NCBI GenBank assembly: GCA_017632155.1
Contig: JAGBRZ010000254.1
Location: 1-12,110, forward strand
Reading direction: 5' to 3'
DNA length: 12,110 bases
DNA from: Clostridia bacterium
Lineage (GTDB): Bacteria > Bacillota_A > Clostridia > Oscillospirales > CAG-272
Positions 1 through 6,085 of the stretch are shown piece by piece; the stretch's first letter is position 1, and every line of letters begins with the position of its first letter. The notes beneath the pieces were generated by a model. That model did no database searches. It was not told the DNA's origin and worked only from the letters and a program-made list of their open reading frames with translations. Position numbers and translations under genes: made by a program.

Positions 1-1
1 C

Positions 2-2680
2 AGAGGAAAACTTATCGGCAAATATGATATAATTCTCAATGAAGAGGGTAAACTTGCTTCTTACAAGAAGATAGACGATGAAAACACCGCTGAAGGTAAG
101 GTTTGGTACGCGTACAACGAGTCACCCCACGAGGCGGGAAGATACAACGGATATACATACGTTGACACAATGAACAAGGCCGCCATCGACAAGTTTATAG
201 AGATCACACACGAAAGATATAAAGAATGTATCGGAGATATGTTCGGAGATACCGTTCCTTCGATCTTCACAGACGAGCCTCAGTTTACTCACAAGAAAAC
301 ACTTCCCTTTGCGGAATCAGAAGTCGACGTAACGCTCCCCTGGACTCCTGATCTCGAGGATACCTTTAAGGCTACCTATGGTCAGTCGCTCGTTGATCAT
401 CTTCCCGAGCTCATTTGGGAGCTTTCCGACGGCGTTTCTCAGATCAGATATTTCTATCACGACCACGCTTGCGAACGTTTTGCTACAAGCTTTGCGGATA
501 ACATCGGCAACTGGTGTAAGAACAACGGCATTGCTCTTACAGGTCACATGATGAAGGAGCCGACTCTCGATTCGCAGACAATGGCAGTGGGAGAAGCTAT
601 GCGTTCACTCCGTGCTTTCGAAATCCCCGGAATCGATATGCTTGCAAACAGATATGAGTATTCTACCGCAAAGCAGGCATCGTCCGTCGCTCACCAGTAC
701 GGTCGAGAAGGCGTTATGAGTGAGCTTTACGGAGTAACCGGTTGGGATTATGATTTCAGAGGACATAAGATGCAGGGCGACTGGCAAGCTGCATTAGGTA
801 TCACCCTCCGTGTCCCTCATCTTTCCTGGGTTTCAATGGAAGGCGAAGCAAAGCGCGACTATCCCGCAACCATCAGCTATCAGTCACCTTGGTTTGACAA
901 ATACTCCTACATCGAAGATCACTTTGCAAGAGTAAACACCGCTCTCGTGCGCGGCACACCCAATATCAAGGTTGGTGTTATTCATCCAGTAGAATCCCTC
1001 TGGGTACATTGGGGACCTTCCTCTCAGACAGCGCTTGAGCGTCAGAAGCTTGATAAGTGCTTCGAAGACGTTACAAATTGGCTTCTCTTCGGCTCAATCG
1101 ACTTTGATTATATCAGCGAATCACTCCTACCCGCACTTTGCGAAAAGGGCGAAAATCCGATCAAGGTCGGAAAGATGGCTTACGACGTTATCATCGTTCC
1201 CGCTTGCGAAACCATCAGATCAACCACCCTTAAGCTTCTTGAAGAATTCGCGTCAAACGGCGGTAAACTCGTATTTATGGGCAACGCACCCAAGTACGTT
1301 GACGCGGCTGCATCCGATAAGGGAGTAAAACTCTGCGAAAAGGCAACACATATCGAGTTCACAAGAACAGACCTTCTTCGCGAGCTCGATGCTTACAGAA
1401 CTATCGATATCCGCAATTCCAACGGCTATTATTCCGAAAATCTCGTTCATCATATCCGCAAAGACGGCGACTCGATGTGGCTCTTCGTAGCACAAGGTAA
1501 GCCCTCGCCCAACGACGATTGCTCCTCGAAGCAGGCAGTTAAGATCACTGTTCGCGGTCTTTGGACTCCCACACTTTATAACACCCTTGACGGAACTATT
1601 ACCCCCATCGCTTGCACGTACATCGGCGGTAATACCGTTATTGACTATGCTCTTTGGGCACACGACAGCATCCTTTTGAAGCTTGATCCCAATCCCGATG
1701 CGATCGCTCCCGAAGTTGAAGCCAAGAAGAAAGCAAAACTCATTCAGCAGCCCAGACAGATCATCAGCGAGGCGAGATTCACTCTCGGAGAGCCCAATGC
1801 TCTGCTCCTTGATATGGCTGAATACTCTCTTGACGGTGAAGAATTCAACGGCGAAGAAGAGATTCTCCGCGCCGATTCAGCTTGCCGACGCAAACTTGGT
1901 TGGGAACCTTGGGGCGGAAGCGCAAATCAGCCTTGGTGCCTGCCCGCTATACCGCCCGAGCACACCATCACACTCCGCTTCAAGATCAACAGCGAGATTG
2001 AAGTAAACGGCGCATCGCTTGCACTTGAGATGGCAGAGGCTAGCAAAATCACTTTCAACGGAGTTGAAGTTCCATCTGTAGTTATGGGCTACTTTACCGA
2101 CAAATCTATCAAGACCGTTGCAATGCCCACTATTCCCGCAGGCACTTCTGAACTGATCATCGTTCAACCCTTCGGACACAGAACCGCTACCGAGTGGTGT
2201 TATCTGCTTGGCGAATTCGGCGTTCATGTTGATGGTATGAAGAAGACCATTACCAAACTTCCTGAAACGCTCGGTTTCGATTCGATCACTACTCAGGGAC
2301 TTCCCTTCTACAGCGGCAAGCTGACTTATGAGTTTGACATCGATAACGAAGTTGAAGGCAACGGAATCGAGATAAGACTTCACCAGTACCGCGCGGCTCT
2401 CTATTCGGTTTCTGTTGACGGAGATGAGCCCACCATCGGTGCATTTGCTCCCTACGTTGTCACCCGCAACAATCTCTCCAAGGGCAAGCATACCGTACAG
2501 GCAACTCTCTATATCAACCGTACAAACGCATTCTCACATCTCCATTGTTCCGACCCGACACTTTCTTACCCGGGTCCCACCGCATGGCGTACAGACGGCG
2601 ACAGATGGTGCTATGAGTACAGACTCAAGCCCGAAGGTCTGCTTGTAACCCCCAGACTTGCGGTTATTGATAATCAGTAA
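2..2680 (+). CDS. GH106-like glycoside hydrolase (putative alpha-L-rhamnosidase), 5'-truncated
   Basis: The reading frame is open from the left edge, so the N-terminus and any signal peptide lie outside the window; 892 residues are visible and the gene ends with TAA. The first part resembles the catalytic barrel of large GH106-type rhamnosidase-like proteins. It has an ESPHEAGRYNGYTYVDTMN segment just before the first internal ATG, then SIFTDEPQF with an acidic pair expected at the active site, then GHMMKEP, SELYGVTGWDYDF and the KVGVIHPVESLWVHWGP segment. The C-terminal roughly 350 residues look beta-rich, with WEPWGG and WCYLLGEFGV segments, as expected for accessory beta-sandwich domains. 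Such enzymes remove terminal rhamnose or related sugars from plant or host polysaccharides. Family placement comes from motif memory, so the substrate is uncertain. No transporter or regulator for sugar use is seen downstream; the gene ends at a strong terminator facing pyrF. Confidence 0.6.
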   Translation, partial: RGKLIGKYDIILNEEGKLASYKKIDDENTAEGKVWYAYNESPHEAGRYNGYTYVDTMNKAAIDKFIEITHERYKECIGDMFGDTVPSIFTDEPQFTHKKTLPFAESEVDVTLPWTPDLEDTFKATYGQSLVDHLPELIWELSDGVSQIRYFYHDHACERFATSFADNIGNWCKNNGIALTGHMMKEPTLDSQTMAVGEAMRSLRAFEIPGIDMLANRYEYSTAKQASSVAHQYGREGVMSELYGVTGWDYDFRGHKMQGDWQAALGITLRVPHLSWVSMEGEAKRDYPATISYQSPWFDKYSYIEDHFARVNTALVRGTPNIKVGVIHPVESLWVHWGPSSQTALERQKLDKCFEDVTNWLLFGSIDFDYISESLLPALCEKGENPIKVGKMAYDVIIVPACETIRSTTLKLLEEFASNGGKLVFMGNAPKYVDAAASDKGVKLCEKATHIEFTRTDLLRELDAYRTIDIRNSNGYYSENLVHHIRKDGDSMWLFVAQGKPSPNDDCSSKQAVKITVRGLWTPTLYNTLDGTITPIACTYIGGNTVIDYALWAHDSILLKLDPNPDAIAPEVEAKKKAKLIQQPRQIISEARFTLGEPNALLLDMAEYSLDGEEFNGEEEILRADSACRRKLGWEPWGGSANQPWCLPAIPPEHTITLRFKINSEIEVNGASLALEMAEASKITFNGVEVPSVVMGYFTDKSIKTVAMPTIPAGTSELIIVQPFGHRTATEWCYLLGEFGVHVDGMKKTITKLPETLGFDSITTQGLPFYSGKLTYEFDIDNEVEGNGIEIRLHQYRAALYSVSVDGDEPTIGAFAPYVVTRNNLSKGKHTVQATLYINRTNAFSHLHCSDPTLSYPGPTAWRTDGDRWCYEYRLKPEGLLVTPRLAVIDNQ

Positions 2681-2690
2681 TTAGTTATAA

Positions 2691-2730
2691 AAAATAACCG
2701 ATAGGACTCAATTATCCTATCGGTTATTTT
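2691..2730. terminator. Bidirectional intrinsic terminator between the glycosidase and pyrF
   Basis: A perfect 16-bp inverted repeat (2691-2706 with 2715-2730) has an 8-base loop. The stem base is A-rich on the left and T-rich on the right, so it can stop transcription in both directions. It sits in the 62-base gap between two convergent genes. Confidence 0.9.
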
Positions 2731-2742
2731 TAGTACAACATA

Positions 2743-3690
2743 TTAGCAAAACTTTTTTTTCAGCGTATGATATATATCATTTCTCATAGAAATTACAGCT
2801 TGCCTTACACTTTTCAAATATATTTCTTTACAGCAGTTGTTGCGTTCAATATCATTCATATGAGTGAATAAAATTCCTCTTGATGAATTAATTATCGCGC
2901 CTAATCCATCAGAATTGAAGCACGGAAGTATATCATCTGCTTCTCCGCCTTGAGCACCATAACCCGGTACAAGAAAATAACTATGCGGCATACTCTTTCT
3001 CAGCTCAACAGCCTCTCCGGGATAAGTTGCACCAACTACAGCCCCTATGGAAGAATATCCGTATCTGCCAACACTTGCATGGCCTTGTGTGTTCACGTAT
3101 TCTGCTATGAATTGACTGATACTTTTACCATCTTTGGTAACAACATCTTGAATCTCACCAGAGCTGATATTCGAAGTTTTAACAAGAACAAATATTCCCT
3201 TCCCAAATCCTCTGCATACATCAACAAACGGTTTCAAACTCTCACTGCCCAAGTAGGGATTAACCGTTAAAAAATCCGCATCAAAGGACTTCGCGTAGCT
3301 ACCATCAAGCGTCTCAACCTCTCCAAGATGAGCGTCCGCATAAGCTTTCGCGGTATTACCAATGTCGCCGCGTTTAGCATCCTCGATAACTACAAGACCT
3401 TTTGTTTTTGCATACTCAACTGTCTTTTCAAACGCCGCCACTCCATAGGATCCGTACTTTTCATAAAAAGCAATTTGAGGTTTAATGGCGGGAACAAGAT
3501 CGCAAACCGTATCGATTATATCGCGATTAAAATCCAATATCACATCAGCGACTTTAGCCAACGGATGTTCACTTACAGCTGCTTGGTTCTTGTAGCACGC
3601 CGGGATCTTGATTATATCGGGATCAAGTCCTACAACTGTCGGATTCTTTGTTTTTATCGTGTTTTCAATAAGTCTGTCAATACAATTCAC
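2743..3690 (-). CDS. pyrF: Orotidine 5'-phosphate decarboxylase (type 2 family)
   Basis: This enzyme decarboxylates OMP to UMP, the last step of de novo pyrimidine synthesis, in the cytoplasm. The 315-residue protein shows VVGLDPDIIKIP near the N-terminus (residues 19-30) and the catalytic VIEDAKRGDIGNTAKAYA segment (about residues 96-113), whose DAKRGD carries the Lys-Asp active-site network. LVPGYGAQGG (about 241-250) and INSSRGIL (about 266-273) match the phosphate-binding end of the barrel. The length fits the longer bacterial type 2 form rather than the roughly 230-residue E. coli form. The start is GTG with AAAGGAG 8 bases upstream, a site lying inside the end of the preceding gene. The stop of that XRE/PyrE-like gene is only 3 bases before this start, so the two are almost certainly co-transcribed and probably translationally coupled. 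Confidence 0.96.
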   Translation of the reverse strand: MNCIDRLIENTIKTKNPTVVGLDPDIIKIPACYKNQAAVSEHPLAKVADVILDFNRDIIDTVCDLVPAIKPQIAFYEKYGSYGVAAFEKTVEYAKTKGLVVIEDAKRGDIGNTAKAYADAHLGEVETLDGSYAKSFDADFLTVNPYLGSESLKPFVDVCRGFGKGIFVLVKTSNISSGEIQDVVTKDGKSISQFIAEYVNTQGHASVGRYGYSSIGAVVGATYPGEAVELRKSMPHSYFLVPGYGAQGGEADDILPCFNSDGLGAIINSSRGILFTHMNDIERNNCCKEIYLKSVRQAVISMRNDIYHTLKKKFC

Positions 3691-3693
3691 AAA

Positions 3694-4506
3694 TCAATCT
3701 CCTTTGTATATTTCCGCATATTCATTAAGTTTTTCCGAATACTCTCCGGCAGATATCACACCACTGTTGACAGCCCTGATAATGTCATCCAGATCAACAA
3801 TGGGATGTATTCTAACACCATAACGTCTTTCTATCGCGTGTTTTGCAGAAACAGATGATTCTTCTGTTCTTTCTTTTCTATCAACACAAACAACAACATA
3901 GGATGGATATTTTCCAATTTGCTTGTTTATGCTTTCAAGCGCGGAACATAACGACGTTCCTGAAGTAAACGTATCTGTTATCAATGTCAATTCTTTTGAA
4001 ACGCTATTTTTCTCAATAATATATTCGGAATCAATCCCGTATTTATTAAATAGCGTCATACTTGTTGATATGAGAAGAGGTATGTCAGCATCATTGATTC
4101 CAACAAGACAGTTCGATTCTATATTATGCTCTCGTATACATTCCGCATAAAACTCTCCGAGCTTTGAAATCTGACTTCCCATACGATAATAACCACTATA
4201 AATTAAATATGGCGAAATTCTGCCGCTCTTCAATTTGAAATCACCAAAACGTAGCATACCGTTATCAACCATAAATCTTATAAAGCGTTCTTTATAATTA
4301 AGAGCATCAAGTCGGTAATTAAAGAGTTCGTCCATTGTTATACCAAAGTATCGTGCAATTACAGGTAAAACTGTAATATCGGGAACAGACAAATGATTCT
4401 CCCATTTACTCACCGATTGTGAAGATACGGAAAGTATCTCCGCTAACTGTGTTTGAGTTATATTCTTGTTTTTACGTAAGGACCTAATTTTATCTCCAAT
4501 TAACAT
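3694..4506 (-). CDS. XRE helix-turn-helix / PyrE-like phosphoribosyltransferase fusion, probable regulator
   Basis: A 270-residue two-domain protein. Residues 4-63 are an XRE/Cro-type DNA-binding domain (GDKIRSLRKNKNITQTQLAE, then VSSQSVSKWENHLSVPDI and the usual MDELFNY end). Residues about 70-250 follow orotate phosphoribosyltransferase: FKLKSGRISPY (90-100) is the PyrE N-terminal signature, and AIERRYGVRIHPIVDLDDII (224-243) matches the PyrE C-terminal part. Key parts are degraded. The GPAYKGIPLA segment reads GINDADIPLL, the Lys-rich catalytic loop (RKEAKDHGEGG type) appears deleted, and the PRPP loop normally written VDDVITAGT reads ITDTFTSGT, losing the first acidic residue. This suggests a ligand-sensing fold without catalysis, comparable in principle to the winged-helix/PRTase repressor PurR of Bacillus. 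The ATG at 4506 is chosen because GGAGG lies 6 bases upstream and the promoter lies between it and the longer open frame. A working but divergent PyrE cannot be excluded. Confidence 0.85.
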   Translation of the reverse strand: MLIGDKIRSLRKNKNITQTQLAEILSVSSQSVSKWENHLSVPDITVLPVIARYFGITMDELFNYRLDALNYKERFIRFMVDNGMLRFGDFKLKSGRISPYLIYSGYYRMGSQISKLGEFYAECIREHNIESNCLVGINDADIPLLISTSMTLFNKYGIDSEYIIEKNSVSKELTLITDTFTSGTSLCSALESINKQIGKYPSYVVVCVDRKERTEESSVSAKHAIERRYGVRIHPIVDLDDIIRAVNSGVISAGEYSEKLNEYAEIYKGD

Positions 4507-4534
4507 ATCAAACCTCCGTACGTTTGTTGAGTAA

Positions 4535-4563
4535 ATTATATCATAGTAATACGCATTTTTCAA
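4535..4563 (-). promoter_or_regulatory. Promoter of the XRE/PyrE-like gene and pyrF
   Basis: On the minus strand a TTGAAA -35 box (4558-4563) is followed by a 17-base spacer and a perfect TATAAT -10 box (4535-4540). Transcription would begin near 4528, about 22 bases before the ATG. This rules out the longer N-terminus that stays open up to 4626. A short GTTGA/TCAAC inverted repeat (4526-4530 and 4560-4564) brackets the promoter, too short to call an operator. Confidence 0.85.
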
Positions 4564-4629
4564 CATATCGTTTGGAAAGTTTTTTACAACTATACGGATA
4601 ATTTCGCTTTTAAATGAAATTAGCAACAG

Positions 4630-4660
4630 TTTTCAAAATAATTTTCATTATTTTTGAAAA
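4630..4660. repeat. AT-rich imperfect inverted repeat between two divergent promoters
   Basis: TTTTCAAAATAA (4630-4641) and TTATTTTTGAAAA (4648-4660) are inverted copies with one extra base in the right arm and a 6-base centre. It lies between the minus-strand promoter of the XRE/PyrE-like gene and the plus-strand tRNA promoter. It is downstream of no gene, so a terminator role is unlikely. It could be a protein-binding site or just AT-rich sequence. Confidence 0.4.
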
Positions 4661-4665
4661 AGGGG

Positions 4666-4694
4666 TTGCTTTTTTATTTCAAATGTGATATAAT
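4666..4694 (+). promoter_or_regulatory. Promoter of tRNA-Val
   Basis: TTGCTT (4666-4671), a 17-base spacer and a perfect TATAAT (4689-4694). The expected start near 4701 leaves a leader of only about 7 bases before the tRNA. Confidence 0.85.
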
Positions 4695-4707
4695 ATGTCA
4701 GTCGCGT

Positions 4708-4784
4708 GGAGGCATAGCTCAGCTGGTTAGAGTACTTGCTTGACATGCAAGGGGTCACTGGTTCGATTCCAGTTGTCTCCACCA
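4708..4784 (+). tRNA. tRNA-Val (anticodon GAC)
   Basis: A full cloverleaf can be drawn by hand. The acceptor stem GGAGGCA pairs with TGTCTCC (one G-U), the D-stem is GCTC/GAGT, and the anticodon stem CTTGC/GCAAG encloses the loop TTGACAT, giving anticodon GAC for valine codons GUC and GUU. The T-stem ACTGG/CCAGT encloses TTCGATT. Discriminator A and an encoded CCA end follow. The gene stands alone with its own promoter and terminator. Confidence 0.96.
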
Positions 4785-4790
4785 TAAAGG

Positions 4791-4820
4791 AAAGCACCGC
4801 AATGCGGTGCTTTTCTTTTG
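4791..4820 (+). terminator. Intrinsic terminator of tRNA-Val
   Basis: AAAGCACCGC (4791-4800) and GCGGTGCTTT (4804-4813) form a 10-bp stem with an AAT loop, followed by a T-rich run to 4819. It begins 7 bases after the tRNA CCA end. Confidence 0.9.
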
Positions 4821-4840
4821 GTCTAATAATTATATCAAAA

Positions 4841-4871
4841 CCCCGACAGGTAAATTCTAAACCTATCGGGG
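4841..4871 (-). terminator. Intrinsic terminator of the kinase-Nudix unit
   Basis: CCCCGACAGGT (4841-4851) pairs with ACCTATCGGGG (4861-4871) with a single C-A mismatch and a 9-base loop. Read on the minus strand it starts 8 bases after the Nudix stop codon and is followed by TTTTGAT. Confidence 0.85.
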
Positions 4872-4878
4872 CATAATT

Positions 4879-5316
4879 TCAATTTGTCAAAATACAATTC
4901 AACTCATAAAGCGCTGTTCTGTTTGAATCCCATTTGCACTTTGCGCGGGCTTCATCGTATGTAAGCCAGGCGTATTCGGTATGCTCATGCGAAAGAAGGA
5001 TTTCGTCATTGCATTCAAAACCGAAGGCGTATTCGGGAACGACATACATATCTTTTGGCCAGCCGTAAAGATGGCGATTGCGAAATATGTCAACCTGAAC
5101 ATAGCACATTGAAGTCAGCTGAATAATGTTCTCTGCTTTTACGCCGCCTTCTTCGAGAATTTCACGCCGTACTGCCTCGATTGGTGTTTCGTTATCTTCC
5201 CCGCCGCCGGCAATAAACTGCCAATATTCGCTGTCTGAGCGGCGAAACAGGCAATAAATCGGTTTACCATCAACCATTCTGTATGGAATAGCAAGTATCT
5301 GTAACGGTGATCTCAT
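4879..5316 (-). CDS. Nudix hydrolase, NudB-like
   Basis: A cytoplasmic pyrophosphohydrolase of about 145 residues. It carries a complete Nudix box GX5EX7REUXEEXGU: GGGEDNETPIEAVRREILEE followed by GGV, residues about 37-59, which binds Mg2+ and cuts a nucleoside diphosphate linked to another group. The C-terminal part (HEHTEYAWLTYDEA, then KWDSNRTALYELN) resembles the dihydroneopterin-triphosphate/dATP pyrophosphatase (NudB) subgroup, but the substrate is not provable from this. The upstream kinase stop codon (5319-5321) lies 2 bases before the ATG at 5316. A TTG at 5322 would add two residues and overlap that stop. Neither start has a good ribosome binding site, so translation is probably coupled to the kinase gene. 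It is the last gene of the unit and is followed by a terminator. Confidence 0.88.
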   Translation of the reverse strand: MRSPLQILAIPYRMVDGKPIYCLFRRSDSEYWQFIAGGGEDNETPIEAVRREILEEGGVKAENIIQLTSMCYVQVDIFRNRHLYGWPKDMYVVPEYAFGFECNDEILLSHEHTEYAWLTYDEARAKCKWDSNRTALYELNCILTN

Positions 5317-5318
5317 AA

Positions 5319-5951
5319 TCAAATGCCATACTTACTCTTGATAATATCAGCAAGAGCTTGTGCAGTACCCTCAATTCCGAGAACGGAGCTGTCGATCATA
5401 ATCTGATAATTCTCGGGTGAGCCCCATTTCTTTCCGGTATAGTAATTGTAATAATTAATTCTGCGCTTGTCGGTCTTTTGCGAAAGATCCTTTGCCGCCT
5501 TTTCATCAATGCTCTCGTGACGTTCGATGATACGCTTGATCTTGAAATCAGTCGGTGCGTATATGAAAATGCTGATCTTGTTCTCTGCTTTTCGGAGAAC
5601 ATAATCGGCGCATCTTCCTACAAATACGCAAGAATCCTCTTCGGCAATCTCACGGATAAGTTCAGACTGAGTCATAAACAGCTTATCATTTATCGGGATA
5701 TTCATATTTTGAGCCGCGCTATTGAAATACGACGAACCCATAGCGAGGGTATAAAGCAAACTGCTTGTTGCTTTTTCATCAACGTGGTCGAGAACATCAC
5801 TCGACATACCGGATTTCTGAGCCGCCATAGTTATAAGCTCTTTATCGTACGCCTTGACACCAAGAAGCTCACCAAGTCGAAGACCGATTTCGCGTCCTCC
5901 GCTTCCGTACTGTCTTGCTACTGTTATTACAAATTTCTTTGCTCCGTCCAT
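5319..5951 (-). CDS. Cytidylate kinase-like family protein
   Basis: A 210-residue P-loop kinase. Near the N-terminus ITVARQYGSGGREIG (residues 9-23) is the nucleotide-binding loop in the form typical of the cytidylate kinase-like family. KAYDKELI follows (33-40), then the VFVGRCADYVL segment (about 109-119), and later an Arg-rich lid-like part, IKRIIERHESI to KRRINYYNYYTGKKWG, expected to contact phosphates. True Cmk is about 220 residues and has a more canonical CMP-binding region, so this is a paralogous family whose phosphate acceptor is unknown. The start ATG at 5951 has GGAGG 8 bases upstream. It is the first gene of a unit with the Nudix hydrolase, which begins at its stop codon. A consensus promoter precedes it. 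Confidence 0.88.
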   Translation of the reverse strand: MDGAKKFVITVARQYGSGGREIGLRLGELLGVKAYDKELITMAAQKSGMSSDVLDHVDEKATSSLLYTLAMGSSYFNSAAQNMNIPINDKLFMTQSELIREIAEEDSCVFVGRCADYVLRKAENKISIFIYAPTDFKIKRIIERHESIDEKAAKDLSQKTDKRRINYYNYYTGKKWGSPENYQIMIDSSVLGIEGTAQALADIIKSKYGI

Positions 5952-5984
5952 TATTCCGACCTCCTCGCAACGTAATATATGATT

Positions 5985-6013
5985 ATTATATCATTTTTTA
6001 TTGAGTTTGTAAA
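5985..6013 (-). promoter_or_regulatory. Promoter of the cytidylate kinase-like/Nudix unit
   Basis: On the minus strand TTTACA (6008-6013), a 17-base spacer and a perfect TATAAT (5985-5990). The start would fall near 5978, leaving a leader of about 27 bases that includes the GGAGG site. Confidence 0.82.
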
Positions 6014-6025
6014 GAGTTTTTACAA
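6007..6025. repeat. Inverted repeat in the divergent promoter region
   Basis: TTGTAAA and TTTACAA form perfect 7-bp arms around GAGTT. The left arm covers the -35 box of the minus-strand kinase promoter, and the repeat also lies where a plus-strand -35 for the flippase would fall. It could be an operator acting on both genes; that is inference from position only. Confidence 0.45.
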
Positions 6026-6035
6026 AAAATGTTAT
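6007..6035 (+). promoter_or_regulatory. Possible promoter of the flippase gene
   Basis: TTGTAA (6007-6012), a 17-base spacer and TGTTAT (6030-6035) give a moderate match. The start would be near 6042, leaving a leader of about 44 bases to the GTG. TATCAT at 6040-6045 is an alternative -10. Confidence 0.35.
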
Positions 6036-6085
6036 CATCTATCATTCACCGGATGAATATTCTTTATCAAATGGAGGATATTACA

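Noticed and set aside
1877..2491. A 204-residue minus-strand open frame inside the glycosidase
   Set aside because: Antisense shadow of a well-supported coding region; no family motif and no ribosome binding site seen.
4507..4626. A 40-residue N-terminal extension of the XRE/PyrE-like protein
   Set aside because: The promoter (-10 at 4535-4540) and the GGAGG site lie inside it, and the extension has no HTH-family similarity; the ATG at 4506 is a far better start.
4630..4660. AT-rich inverted repeat considered as a terminator
   Set aside because: No gene ends next to it in either direction; it lies between two divergent promoters.
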